A stretch of DNA of 64,000 nucleotides from Megachile rotundata (GCF_050947335.1 NC_134995.1:7912501-7976500); one strand, 5' to 3'. Positions 52,001 to 62,000 are shown, counted from the first letter of the stretch. Notes: generated from the sequence alone by a model not told the origin. Numbers and translations: made by a program.

Positions 52001-55000
52001 ATACATACATACATACATATATACATACATGCATATATACATACATACACATATGTCTACAAGAATGCATATATGCATACACACATACGTTTCTACATAT
52101 TTTCATATATGCATACATAACATACACACATACATATCTACATATCTACATACTTACACACATACATACATATATTAAGTACATTACATATATCATATGT
52201 TACCATTACATTATAATACCACACAAAATAAAAATGCCCAAAATTAAATAACAAATAAACAACCAATAAAACATAAATTACTACAAGCACTAATTTTTTA
52301 CCCTCCCAAAAATCAACGTATATTAAAAAAAAAATATTAACATCTCATGTTAATTAAAACACAAGAAAGATATAAAACGGTCATTTGGCCGTTTCGGTAG
52401 TTTCAGCGTTAAAACGTCGTCCGAATGGAGTAGAAATAAATGAATGGCTCTGTCATTTGAAGAAAGGAGACCACGTTCGTTCTATCGGCACATAAAGGAC
52501 TTCGCAAATGAACGTGTGGGTGTAGCGGCTCTTCCACGTGCAATAAAGTTGCTGAAAATGTGTCCGTTAACGATTGACCCACCTCCTGGCAATTTCATCG
52601 CAGCAGACTGTGCCGTACAATTCCGGTTGGGTAATATCGCCGGAAATCGTCGATGTCTTGTCGAAATGAAACGCATCGGACGTTGACTTTTTTTATCTGG
52701 TGTTACATATCGAGGGGTACTTTGGTTTTGTAAAAAATAACTGTTCGACACGATTTTTGTTGGAAGCAAAATAATATATTGTGAAGATGAGTTGATATTT
52801 TGTGAAAATAAATTAAGTGATTAAGTGGCAATTGTAAAATAATTATAAATTTTGGTTGAATATAAAACTATACATGTATAAATTATTAGAATGTACACAA
52901 GTAAACACATTTTGTGCAATAATAAATTTTTTTGCTTGATAGCAGACCATACTGTTGCAGTCTTCCTAATATATGTATAATAACATACAATTATTATATG
53001 ATTTTATAAAACATGATATAGTTATACATATAGAATAAACTTGAAAATTTATAGATTTGGAAACCTGAAGTTTGAAAAGTTTGAATTAGATATTTGAAAA
53101 TCTGGAAATTCAGAAAATTAACAATTTAGAAGTACAGTAATATAGAAGTCTAATAATTCGAAAGTCCATCAGTGTCGAAATTCAATAATTCAGAAACCTA
53201 TCGATATAGTAGTCCAATAATCCAAAAATTCATCAGTGTAGAAGTTTAATAATCCAGAAATCTATCAATATAGAAATCTAATAATCCAGAAATCCTTCAG
53301 GATAGAAATCTAATTATCCAAAAATCCCTCAGAGTAGAAATAAAATAATCCAGAAATCCATCACTATAGAAATCTAATAAATCAAAAATCCTTTAGGATA
53401 GAAATCTAATAATCAAAAAGTCTCTCAGTAGTAAAATCTAATAATCCTAAAATCCATCACTACAGAAATTTAGATAATCCCAAAATCCATCACTACAAAA
53501 ATTGAAATAATCCCAAAACCCATCACTACAAAAATTCAAATAATCCCAAAACCCATCACTACAAAAATTCAAATAATCCTAAAATCCATCACTACAAAAA
53601 TTCAAATAATCCTAAAATTCATCACTATAAAAATTTAAATGATCCTAAAATCCATCACTACAAAAATTTAAATAATCCAAAAACGTGTGAATAAAAAATT
53701 CAAAAAATTTGCATATACATTATTATTCAAAAGAAGTCGACGTTGCATCCGAATGTACAAGAACGAGAAAGTGCAACGTGGCTTTCCTGAGACTTTATGT
53801 CCACGATAATCGTTGGTCCTTATCAGTGAACCTGGCTGCTCCATTTAAGTCGGCGATATATAACCGCGATACCTCGCAACGATATGCTAATTTTGCGGAT
53901 ATTCCTGGTTAAAATATGGATTTCAGATTATGCAATCGACTTCCTGCCGTCATCGAACAGTCATTTTGAAATCTGCCGCGTAAATATTCATTTCTGTCCT
54001 CGTTGCCAAACGTCTCCTTTCACCGATTCTTTTTTTCTGCGTTTCTCGTTGATCAAATCGATAACGAATGATGGAGGCATCAGAAATTAAATGGTTGGCT
54101 TGAAACATGTCAAAAACGATTAACGCTGGAACTACAGCTTCAAAACCAGTCAAAGTGTCTTTGAAAATTAATAGAATGTCTTTTATATTTATTACTATCT
54201 TTCATTTATTTATTTATAATAAATTATTACTGACTATAGCTTCAAAACCGGTCAAAGTGTCTTTGAAAATTAGTAGAATAAATCTCATATTTATTACTAT
54301 CTTTCATTTATTTATTTATAATAAATTATTATTTTTTATTTATTTATTTATAATAAATGAAAAATGTATTTGTCACATAGTCGCACTGTTGCAATACTTG
54401 ATTGAGAAATCCTTGATCTATTTTGTAAATTAACAGTAAAACCACCAAGCCAGTTAAATGACCGCTCCATAAGTTTCTCATTATAAGGTACACATTTTAT
54501 TAAAGCACATTCCTTGAAATCAGAGAATTGATTTTCATCAAGAGAAAGAATAAATGTGTGCACTAATATATGTTTTGTAGTTTGTTTATTTATTTTTTAA
54601 TTTTAAATTAAGTACAAACTACCAAGCCAGTTAAATGACTGCTCCATAAGTTTCTTACTACAAAATACACTTGTTAAAGTACATTCTTTGAAATCACAAC
54701 TGATTTTCATCAAGCTAAAGAATAAATGTGTATACTAATTTACGTTTCGTTGTATCCTTATTTATTTTTTAACTTCATTTTTTAATTTCAAATTAGGTAC
54801 ACATTATATGCAGATATGTTTAATGTTAACGAGTTAGTAGATAAAGTAAATTAAGGTGTGCGAAAGATTAAAGAAAAAATAATGTAAAAAAATGTAAGAT
54901 GAATTTTAAAATAAAATTGTAAAACTCACCAAATCGGCGTCCGAGACAGTGAGGACTATAGGGTCGCCATTTTTGTCGATAACCTTCGTACCGATCGGAG

Positions 55001-58000
55001 CGTTCTCGTCGACGAAACCTTCCACGTTTGATGCTGTTATAATTGGAGGATTACTGTCCACCGGCTTTACCGTGATGGTCAGTTTGGCTGTGGCTGATCG
55101 TTTCGCTTCGGACACCTCGACGGCCTATCAACAAACAGACAAGTAGATTAGCGATGGAGGATTTCGAGTTTAAGTCCGATGGCATCAGATTAATTGAGAG
55201 ATATCGGACTGTAAAGCTACCTTCGAGAATAGGGATTTCAATTTTTTAAAACTTGAAGATTCTTTAAATTTGAGATTGATTTTAAAATTTGATAATTGAA
55301 TTTGAGAATCACTTAGCAAAGTTTAAGTCCAACGGGATCAGAGTAATTGAGAGATGTCAGACTGTAAAGCAGGTTTCAAGTAAGAATTGTTTCAAGAAAT
55401 GATTTCAATTTTTTGAATCTGAAGAATTTCAATTTTTGAAAACATGAAGATTTTTTTAAAATTTGAGATTGATTTAAAAATTTTATAAATGAGTTTGCTA
55501 AATTTGAAAATATAGAAACTTAGCAAAACTGGAAAAATTTAAAAACATAGAAACTTAGCAAAATTGGGAAACTTGAAAAAATAGAAACTTAGCAAAATTG
55601 GAAAAATTTGAAAATACAGAAACTTAGCAAAATCGCCAAATTTGAAAACATAAAAATTTGGTGAACTTAAAAATATTGAAAATTCACAAAATTCTTAAAT
55701 TTCAAGTGTACTGAAATTTCATAAAAATCAATAAATTTGAATATACCAAAAATTTGCAAAATCCATAAATTAGAAAATATTGCAAAAACAAATACCTTCG
55801 ATCCGAAATAAAGTTGCCCCCAAATTCCCTATATCTACCTTAAAACTTTCAAATTACCTAACCTAACCTGTCAAAGACATCTCAAATAAGCAGCTGTTTT
55901 ATTCCATTTTATACTGCATATTTTATACTGTTTTATTCCATTTATACTGTATATGTACATAACGACCTGATTTTCACATCCGCTCACATTTATCTCAAAA
56001 ATAAAATTACTCAACTATAATCACACAGCAATAAAATTTACACGTCGACAGTGGTTACCGACTAACGAACCTAACCAAATCGTGCGAGAACATTCGTACA
56101 ACACATAAAATTTCGTCTGAGAACATTCTGAAAACACGGGTTCCCTCTCGACGCCATTAACATTGATGTTCGCTAAACATTACGTTGCGACTGAAACTTA
56201 AAACATCATATTACGAGTATTACCTTAATAATGATATCGAACTTCTTCGTGACCGTCGTGTCAACCGCCTTGATTTGCTTCACGGCGCCAGTGTTTGGAT
56301 TTATTTCGAAAAAGTCTCGATAATTCGATGGGCTGCCACTGAGGAACGAGTAATATATAGGCGCGTTTATGCTGTCCATATCGACGGCCTGTATTTTCTC
56401 CGGCGATATATTGAGTATCCCGGATAACACTCCGCTCGATACCTGATTGGAAAAAAAGGACAATAGAACCGGTTCGTTGATATACTATGGTGTCGCAGGA
56501 TTTTAATGTGAATGTGTATTAAAGATGAAGGGTTTTGCTTCACCTTGCGGTGAGCCTTAATGGCTATTTGCATGTTGCTACGAGCGGAATGGAAAATTAG
56601 GTTAGGTTACGGATGTCTTTATTATGTGATGCGAAAAAGTATTCTTTTTTATTTATAGGAAGGGATTAATGGTTATTTGCATGTTGCTACGGGTGGAATG
56701 GGAAATTAGGTTAGGTTACGGATGTCTTTATGCACAGTGATATGAGAAAGTATTTGGGATTTTTATTTATAGGACGAAGGGATTAATGGTTATTTGCATG
56801 TTGCTGCGAAATGGGAAATTAGGTTAGGTTGCGGACGCTTTTGTGTACAGTGATATGAAAAAGTATTCGGTATTTTTATTTATACGGGATTTATAAATAT
56901 TTTACTTCTGATGGCTTTATTTATGGGTAATTATGTTATGTTTATTCGTGAGGAAAGAAATTGTATTAATTATTAATTGTGACGTATCTTCAACATTTTT
57001 GTTGAGTTTTGATTTAGTTTCTTTGTTGAAACTGTGGTTTTTCGTATTTAAGTGATTATAAAGTTATAATGGAATTAGTTGTGTTATTTATTAAACAGTT
57101 AACATGGTACTGTTTTAATAATTATATATTTAATATGGCACTTCAATTTTTGTATTAAGATTGGTACTTTCTCGCTTTTAGAGAGAAACGATCAATAAAA
57201 TATAAAATTGACAATTAAAAAATCTCTAAAATCCCAAAGTCCCAAATCCTTGAATCCTCAAATCCTAACATCCCTAATTCCCCAAATCCCAAAATTCCCA
57301 AATTCCCAAAGTCCCAAATTTGGAAACAAAATTTCCAAATTCCCAAATTCTCAAATTCTCAAATTCTCAAATTCTCAAATTCTCAAATTCTCAAATTCTC
57401 AAATTCTCAAATTCCCAAATCCCAAAATTCCCAAATCCTAGAATTCCCAAATCCCAAAATTTCCTAATCCCAAAATTCCCAAATTCCACATATTCCAAAT
57501 ACCAAATCTTCCAAATCCCACATATTCCAAATCCCACATATCTCAAATCCCACATATCCCAAATCCCACATATCCCAAATCCCACATATCCCAAATCCCA
57601 CATATCCCAAATCCCACATATCCCAAATATCACATATCCCAAATCCCACATATCCCACATTCCACATATCCCAAATCCCACATATCCCAAATCCCACATA
57701 CCCCAAATCCCACATACCCCAAATCCTACATATCTCAAATCCCACATATCCCAAATCCTACATATCTCAAATCCCACATATCCCAAATCCCACATATCCC
57801 AAATCCCACATATCCCAAATCCCACATATCCCAAATCCTACATATCTCAAATCCCACATATTCCAACTCCCACATATCCCAAATCCCACATATTCCAAAT
57901 TGTAAACTTGTGAAATTGTGGAATTGTGGAATTATGGAATTGTAGGATTGTGGAATTTTAAAATTGTAAAGTTATAAAATTGTAAACTTGTAAATTTATA

Positions 58001-60545
58001 AAATTGTAAAATTGTAAAATTATAAAGTTGTAAACGTGTGAAATTATAAACTTGTGAAATATTGAAATTATAAAATTGTAAAGTTGCAAAACCATAACAC
58101 TGTAAAACTATAAAAATTATAACTCAATTGAAATTAAAATAAACTCCCTAAACATCTAATTCCAAATTGCCTACATCTGTAAATACCCAAAAATGAAAGT
58201 ACAAAATTTTTAAACAAAAATCCATAAAAATTTTAAAATTAAAATAGCTTAATTACTCTCCTAACTTTCAAGAATAACTTAGAAGTGACAGCAGCCTGTC
58301 TTCGCCGCAAATTATAATGTAAAACATGAAATTCAATTCAGGGAAGACGAATTTGATCGGCTTAACTCCTACAAGCCTTAGAAGAAGCCCGTAACATTAT
58401 ACGGTACAATATAATATACCGTATTACATGATAATACGTTGATGCATTATAATTTAACCAAATGAGATGCACGGTACGATCGCGCGTATAAAAGATGTCC
58501 TACTTATGGCCGTCATTCTGAATACGCTTTGACACATGGAATGAAAGTTTTAATTGAATGCCTTGTGAGTTTCTGTAACAAATCTTGAACGTGACGTAAT
58601 AGAATCCTTGAAATGGAAATGCTTTGTACGTCCGTTATACTTTTCAACTTATTATACTTCATTGAAAGATGGTACGTGATCGATAATACCGTCATTTCTA
58701 ACGAAAGGGATGTATTCTCACAAAGAACTGAAGCCATTTTATTGATTTAGCATTTTAATTTATGTCGCTTCGTAATTCTTAAAAGAAAAGAAGCTTTAAT
58801 TAAAACAAATTAAATTGAATTAAAACAAACTTCATCACAACATATTGTTGTTATTTATATATGGAGAAAGTTATAGTATTGAATGTAAAATAGTATAAAA
58901 ATGTATTATGGTTACTAATTAGTGATTTTTTTTAGATACTTTACTGCAGTTGAAACAATACGAATGATTTCTTAAGAAAGATGATAATTGTTTGATTGGA
59001 GGAAGTATTTGTTCTGTTAGTAATTAGTTTTCATAATGGATTATTCTTGCGGAAGAAACGAGACGCTTTTATATAACTGAGATCATTTGTTCTTAGTTCA
59101 TGAAGGAAGAAAACGGTGAATATGATCGTTTCTGTTATTCAATAGTCTGCACTCTCTAATGGCGGAATTGAATGTTTGCTGAAGTAACATTAATAAAGGC
59201 ACTTATTTTGATTCGAGATAGGTTTCGGTAAATTTGAAATTTGTGAATGTAGGTTCTTTGATGACGGGAAATTTAAACGTGTGGAAATTGGGAAATTGAG
59301 GAAATGAGGTAATTTAAGAAATTTAGGAAACTGGGAAATTTAGGGAAATTTAGGGAATTTCGGAAATTTACGATATTTGGGAAAAAGAGAATTTTGGAAG
59401 TTTAGAAATTTGGGTAATTTGGAAAATTTGGAAAATCTAGAAGTTTAGAAAAATTGAGAAATTCAGCAAATTTAGGAATTGTGAGACATTTGGGACATTT
59501 GGGAAAATTGGAGAATTTAGGAAATTTAATAAATTTAAGAAATGTGAGAAATTTGGAAATTAGGGGATTGGGAAATTATAGAATTGGGAAATTAGGGAAT
59601 TGGAAAATTAGGGAATTGGGAAATTAAGGGATTGGGAAATTATGGAATTTGAAAATTAGGGAATTGGGAAATTAAGGGATTGGGAAATTATAGAATTGAG
59701 AAATTAGGGAATTGGAAAATTAAGGAATTGGGAAATTATGGAATTTGAAAATTAGGGGATTGTGAAATTAAGGAATTGGGAAATCAGTGGATTGGGAAAT
59801 TATGGAATTGGGAAATTATAGAATTGGGAAATTAGGGAATTGGAAAATTAGGGAATTGGGAAATTAAGGAATTGGGAAATTATGGAACTGGGAAATTATG
59901 GAATTGGGAAATTAAGGAATTGGGAAATTAGTGGATTGGGAAATTAGAGAATTGGGAAATTAGAGAATTGGAAAATTAGGAGGTAAGGAAATTATGGAAT
60001 TGGAAAATTAGGGAATTGGCAAATTATGGAATTGGGAAATTAAGGAATTGGGAAATTATGGAATTTGAAAATTAGGGAATTGGCGAATTATGGAATAAGA
60101 AAATTAGGGAATTGGTAAATTGGGAAATAAAAAAATGTGAAAAATAGAAAATTGTGTAATTGGAAATTTTGAATCTTGAGAATTTAGAAAATTTAAAAAG
60201 AAAGTGGACTAATAGCGAAATGAGAACATTAGAAAATACAAAAATTTCAAAACTGAGAAATTGAAGAACCCAAAAATGAAAGCCTCCTGCTACTCAATCC
60301 GCTTTTGTTCGTTTGTCTCTTTGTTTACCCCCATCACGCTACTAATCCACTAGCAATATCTAATTTCTACATACGAATTAGAAGCATTTACGTACCGATG
60401 CTGAGTATTCAGGATTAATACAAGCGCCATCCAACAGCATACAACCTTGGTAGATGAAGGAAGGATCTTGGTCATCATCGTCCCTAATGTTTACTGTCAA
60501 GGTAGTGGTAGATGTGAATCTCTCAGAAACGTTCCTTGCTCGATC
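35418..60545 (-). CDS. Cad99C: Cadherin-99C / protocadherin-15 orthologue, 3' sixteen exons (5' end missing)
   Basis: Coding exons in transcript order: 60396..60545, 56224..56442, 54930..55124, 51304..51591, 49360..49677, 48161..48301, 47029..47313, 46209..46382, 44100..44309, 42683..42814, 42441..42557, 41041..41439, 39718..40346, 38592..38822, 36793..37022 and 35418..35734. They total 4035 nt in one continuous frame, 1344 residues plus stop. The chain runs from the end of cadherin repeat EC2 through EC11, a membrane-proximal domain, one membrane helix and a cytoplasmic tail ending in TTEL, a PDZ ligand. This is the architecture of Cad99C and vertebrate PCDH15 (eleven EC repeats). In Drosophila, Cad99C controls microvillus length in follicle cells; PCDH15 forms hair-cell tip links. 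Signal peptide, EC1 and most of EC2 are missing and presumably lie past base 64000. The 15 introns are almost all occupied by distinct repeat arrays. Confidence is high for the family and good for orthology. Confidence 0.92.
35850..36615. repeat. 15-bp GGTAATTCGACGCGT minisatellite
   Basis: About 50 units of a 15-bp repeat, each with an ACGCGT or close variant (ATGCGT, ACGCAT). A block of about 180 bp is itself duplicated (about 36060-36240 and 36255-36435). The 19-bp sequence TAAATCCATTTTCTTTTAC flanks the array directly at about 35827-35845 and 36643-36661. It lies in the last Cad99C intron. Long frames such as repeated RVVIR are by-products. Confidence 0.93.
37080..37190. repeat. ~20-bp TGTCCTCACTGTTATCTCAAC repeat
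   Basis: Five imperfect units with CTCAACTGTCCT and CACTGTTA lie immediately upstream (in transcript sense) of Cad99C exon 36793..37022. Confidence 0.75.
38592..38822 (-). CDS. Cad99C: Cad99C transmembrane exon
   Basis: The exon encodes the last part of the extracellular stem (VRTQTAIAFSGEVFPY) and one hydrophobic helix, ALIIIACVILILGIAGIIYI, followed by CVSWSR at the cytoplasmic face. It enters and leaves in phase 2, splitting Arg codons at both ends, which fits exons 39718..40346 and 36793..37022. Confidence 0.9.
39340..39425. repeat. 22-23-bp GTGACGCACTCGTGAGAACC repeat
   Basis: Four copies with only a few mismatches, in the Cad99C intron between exons 39718..40346 and 38592..38822. Confidence 0.85.
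39718..40346 (-). CDS. Cad99C: Cad99C exon for EC11 and the membrane-proximal domain
   Basis: This is the largest coding exon of the gene (629 nt). It starts with the EC10-EC11 linker DVNDNKPEF, contains EC11 (KDNGKYGKLEYKI, YFAMDSSSGIIRT), then leaves the cadherin fold for a membrane-proximal extracellular segment that includes IGEENLMILVVQDAAPDV and QDSDVWFYAVDPDTEAIL, as in the MAD12 region of PCDH15. It ends in phase 2 inside an Arg codon completed by exon 38592..38822. Confidence 0.88.
41041..42814 (-). CDS. Cad99C: Cad99C exons for EC9 and EC10
   Basis: Exon 42683..42814 opens with the EC8-EC9 linker DVNDIPPVF. Exon 42441..42557 gives YFVIDPDTGVLRI of EC9. Exon 41041..41439 ends EC9 with VRAYDMGEP and begins EC10 with YNVDVPEDAGDN. 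The EC9-EC10 linker (RHVATVPPEIG) has no calcium-binding DxNDN motif, matching the calcium-free bent EC9-EC10 linker known from PCDH15. EC10 also carries two cysteines (PLKCEIY and RNCALRL) that could pair. Confidence 0.87.
41530..41935. repeat. ~55-60-bp AAGTAAATAAATAAATAAGC repeat
   Basis: Six or seven units each contain a (TAAA)n run and AGCAATAGTCAATAAAGAAA or AGCTAATGAAGACATAA. It is in the intron following exon 42441..42557. Confidence 0.85.
43020..43280. repeat. CAATGACAATATTAAAATAA repeat
   Basis: Six imperfect 30-45-bp units with AATATTAAAATAATATCA and CACAATGACAATA, followed at about 43690-43760 by three copies of a 22-bp TTTCTGAATAAATGAATACT unit. Intronic. Confidence 0.8.
44100..47313 (-). 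CDS. Cad99C: Cad99C exons for EC6 end, EC7 and EC8
   Basis: Exon 47029..47313 ends EC6 with DINDKNPEF and gives EC7 with AEDADEGINAEITY and LDYEQND. Exon 46209..46382 ends EC7 with DVEDEVPVF and starts EC8 (YEARVKENVPDYT). Exon 44100..44309 continues EC8 (FSIDPKTGVIKTI, LDYERE). All are phase 0. The 3' end of exon 47029..47313 and its donor are copied in the following intron (see findings). Confidence 0.88.
44740..45120. repeat. GGGAATCGGGGAATTA minisatellite (G-quadruplex-type)
   Basis: About 15 tandem 15-bp units of GGGAATCGGGGAATTA are nearly perfect from 44850 to 45030, flanked by diverged AAATTGG units. G runs of 3-4 separated by 4-5 bases satisfy the standard quadruplex pattern on the plus strand. 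It is in the Cad99C intron between exons 46209..46382 and 44100..44309. Confidence 0.92.
45300..45720. promoter_or_regulatory. Intronic GC/CpG-rich island
   Basis: This sharp GC-rich island lies in an AT-rich intron of Cad99C and contains blocks such as GGGGCCGTTCAGGCCGTGGC and GCGCGGGGCTCGGGCCGCTA. Open frames of 66-88 codons exist on both strands but resemble no known protein. It could be an enhancer, an alternative promoter or a recently inserted foreign segment. Confidence 0.35.
46500..47060. repeat. ~286-bp tandem duplication that includes an exon end
   Basis: The block CGATGGCTTTAAACAACAAA...AAATTCTTACATCATTCTGTTC at about 46686-46757 recurs at about 46972-47040. The second copy crosses the donor and first 12 bases (plus-strand order) of Cad99C exon 47029..47313. 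A third, degraded copy lies near 46800-46860. Confidence 0.85.
47410..47780. repeat. Three copies of a ~110-125-bp TTGCAATTGTAATGCAACRAAA unit
   Basis: Units contain TAATAATAGAGCTCGTTTCA, TTTAAGGTTT and TAGTTTTTAACCATT. They sit directly upstream (transcript sense) of exon 47029..47313. Confidence 0.85.
48161..51591 (-). CDS. Cad99C: Cad99C exons for EC4 to EC6
   Basis: Exon 51304..51591 gives the calcium motif FFAIDPTG, LDRDPP and the linker DVNDNAP between EC4 and EC5. Exon 49360..49677 gives EC5 (ATDNDEGENAEITYSI, FKIDPKTGVIESV) and opens EC6 with YEVQVSEGASINST. The EC5-EC6 linker reads IPGPNTRSPVF and lacks the usual DxNDN calcium motif. Exon 48161..48301 gives the centre of EC6 with the canonical LDRE (KLDREDLTRYQL). 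Exons are phase 0. Confidence 0.88.
48320..48765. repeat. GGAATGATGGAATTTT 8-9-bp array
   Basis: Around 45 degenerate GGAATGAT/GGAATTTT/GGAATGTT units begin about 20 bp from the acceptor of Cad99C exon 48161..48301. Open frames on both strands arise from the repeat. Confidence 0.9.
49990..50860. repeat. CTTTGCTACTCTGCTA 8-9-bp array
   Basis: About 90 degenerate units of TTTGCTACT / TTGCAACT / CTGCTATA run over 0.85 kb in the intron between exons 51304..51591 and 49360..49677. Plus-strand frames across it (LLCYFATLLLC type) mimic membrane proteins but are repeat products. Confidence 0.9.
51760..52200. repeat. TACATA microsatellite
   Basis: A 4- and 6-base ACATACAT/ATATGTACATAC microsatellite is densest at 51890-52190, in a Cad99C intron. 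Confidence 0.9.
52380..54120. other. Intronic sequence with two GC-balanced islands and a 32-bp repeat
   Basis: 52380-52690 and 53730-54120 are single-copy, relatively GC-balanced islands in the Cad99C intron 51592-54929; their 60-80-codon frames resemble nothing I know. Between them, 53100-53690 is a ~32-bp repeat of ATCCATCACTACAAAAATT and AATAATCCTAAA units. Confidence 0.5.
54110..54810. repeat. Two adjacent tandem duplications
   Basis: 54128-54235 and 54236-54340 are copies containing CAAAACCGGTCAAAGTGTCT. 54430-54615 and 54616-54800 are copies containing CCAAGCCAGTTAAATGAC and GATTTTCATCAAG. Both lie just downstream of exon 54930..55124. Confidence 0.85.
54930..60545 (-). CDS. Cad99C: Cad99C exons for the end of EC2, EC3 and the start of EC4
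   Basis: Exon 60396..60545 encodes the last strand of EC2, the linker DDDDQDPSFIYQG and a cysteine pair (GCMLLDGAC) at the top of EC3, a feature I associate with the PCDH15/Cad99C group. Exon 56224..56442 holds most of EC3 (FFEINPNTGAVKQI). Exon 54930..55124 ends EC3 and opens EC4 with the motif GFVDENAPIGTKV. All three exons are phase 0 at both ends. The upstream acceptor at 60546 needs a further phase-0 exon that I could not find in the window. Confidence 0.85.
55420..55640. repeat. ~35-bp TAGAAACTTAGCAAAATTGG repeat
   Basis: Four or five units of AAACTTAGCAAAATTGGAAA followed by ATTTGAAAAYATAG, in the Cad99C intron upstream of exon 54930..55124. Confidence 0.75.
56560..56930. repeat. Three copies of a ~110-125-bp unit with TTAGGTTAGGTT
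   Basis: Units contain GGTTATTTGCATGTTGCTAC, GGGAAATTAGGTTAGGTTRC, GGATGTCTTT and ATGAAAAAGTATT. They lie upstream (transcript sense) of exon 56224..56442. Confidence 0.85.
57203..57915. repeat. 15-bp CACATATCCCAAATCC minisatellite, copy 1
   Basis: It begins with AAAATTGACAATTAAAAAAT, then AATTCTCA- and AATTCCCA-type 8-mers (57240-57480), then about 27 units of CCCACATATCCCAAAT (57500-57900). It is in the Cad99C intron between exons 60396..60545 and 56224..56442. From 57920 to 58140 an AAATTGTAAA-type array follows. Confidence 0.92.
58145..59269. other. Unique intronic sequence
   Basis: AT-rich single-copy DNA in the Cad99C intron; 58290-58740 is somewhat more GC-balanced. No exon recognised. 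Confidence 0.4.
59270..60180. repeat. GGGAAATTAGGGAATT minisatellite
   Basis: About 50 units of ~15 bp (GGGAAATTATGGAATT, GGAAAATTAGGGAATT, GGGAAATTAAGGAATT) occur in the same intron, ending about 215 bp from exon 60396..60545. Same sequence family as the arrays at 10860 and 44740 but with fewer G runs. Confidence 0.9.
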
Positions 60546-60949
60546 CTGTGAACAAACAAAATATAATTACACGTCTCCGTGTGATTTTACATAATTGTTA
60601 CGTCTTGCTATCAATCATCACGGCAGAAAAATTAGATACACGCTGAAGTTGTGTTCAGCGTAATGGACACAAAAACTTTCATGCAATTTAAATAGTTGTT
60701 CTTTGATAATCTAATATGAAATAAAAAGTAACGGGTTCGAGTTTAATGTAACGTGTAATTTTATGGACGATTGCCTTAACATTTGAATGTTTTAGTAGAC
60801 TTTTTAAAGCAATTTGTGATTACGTTTCCTTATAGGTTCTTTGATATAAAAAATTGGTAGATTTATAAATTCTTAAATTCTTTAGGAACTCAAACACCAT
60901 TTTGTTTGGAAGAAAATAAAAAACTAAATTTAAGTTCCAAAATGACCAA

Positions 60950-61150
60950 AATCTCTAAATTTCACAATTAAAAAATCTTTTAATCATCAAATCCTCGAAA
61001 CCTTAAATTTCTAAAATCATAAATTTCTCAATTAAAAAGTCAGTTGATCGTCAAAATCCAAAATTCTGAAAATATCTAAATTTCACAATTAAAAAATCTT
61101 TTAATCATCAAATCCTCAAAACCCCAATCACTAAAATCATAAAATTGACA
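60950..61150. repeat. CACAATTAAAAAATCTTTTAATCATC tandem block
   Basis: Three or four imperfect 60-120-bp units with ACAATTAAAAAATCTTTTAA and ATCATCAAATCCTC lead into the array at 61141. Confidence 0.75.
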
Positions 61151-62000
61151 ATTAAAAAATACCTAAAATCCGAAAGTACTAAATTTCAATCCTCAAATCC
61201 TAACATCCTTAATTCCTCAATTCACCAATTCACCAATTCCCCAAATCCCACATATCCCAAATTCCACATGTCCCAAATTCCACATATACCCAATCCCACA
61301 TATCGCAAATCCCACATATCCCGAATCCTACATATCCCGAATCCCACATATCCCAAATCCCACATATTCCAAATCCCACATATCCCGAATCCCACATATC
61401 CCGAATCCCACATATCCCAAATCCCACGTATCCCAAATCCCACGTATCCCAAATCCCACGTATCCCAAATCCCATATATCCCAAATCCCACATGTGCCAA
61501 ATCTCACATATCTCAAATCCCATACATTCCAAATCCCACATATGCCAAATCCCACATGTCCCGTATCCCACATGTCCCGAATCCCACATATCCCAAATCC
61601 CACATATCCCAAATCCCACATATCTCAAATCCCACATATCCCGAATCCCACATATCCCAAATCCCACGTATCCCGAATCCCACATATCCCAAATCCCACA
61701 TATCCCAAATCTCACACATCCCGTATCCCATATATCCCAAATCCCACATATCTCAAATCCCACATATCCCGAATCCCACATATCCCGAATCCCACATATC
61801 TCGTATCCCACGTATCCCAAATCCCACGTATCCCAAATCCCACGTATCCCAAATCCCACATATCCCAAATCCCACATATCCCGAATCCCACATATCCCGA
61901 ATCCCACATATCCCAAATCCCATATATCTCAAATCCCAAAATTTCCAAATCCTCAAATACCCAAATTCCCAAAATCCTCAAATCTCCAAATCCCCAAATC
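61141..62000. repeat. 15-bp CACATATCCCAAATCC minisatellite, copy 2
   Basis: It begins with the same AAAATTGACAATTAAAAAAT leader and AATCCTCAAATCCTAACATC as copy 1 at 57203, followed by about 45 units of CCCACATATCCCAAAT or CCCGAAT variants. Open frames up to 286 codons on both strands are repeat products. It lies upstream of exon 60396..60545. Confidence 0.92.

Noticed and set aside
51758..52251. Tyr/His/Ile/Thr-rich frames on both strands
   Set aside because: TACATA microsatellite.
56600..56840. TTAGGTTAGGTT as interstitial telomere repeat
   Set aside because: Only two adjacent TTAGG-like words per 110-bp unit; the rest of the unit is unrelated, so this is an ordinary tandem duplication.
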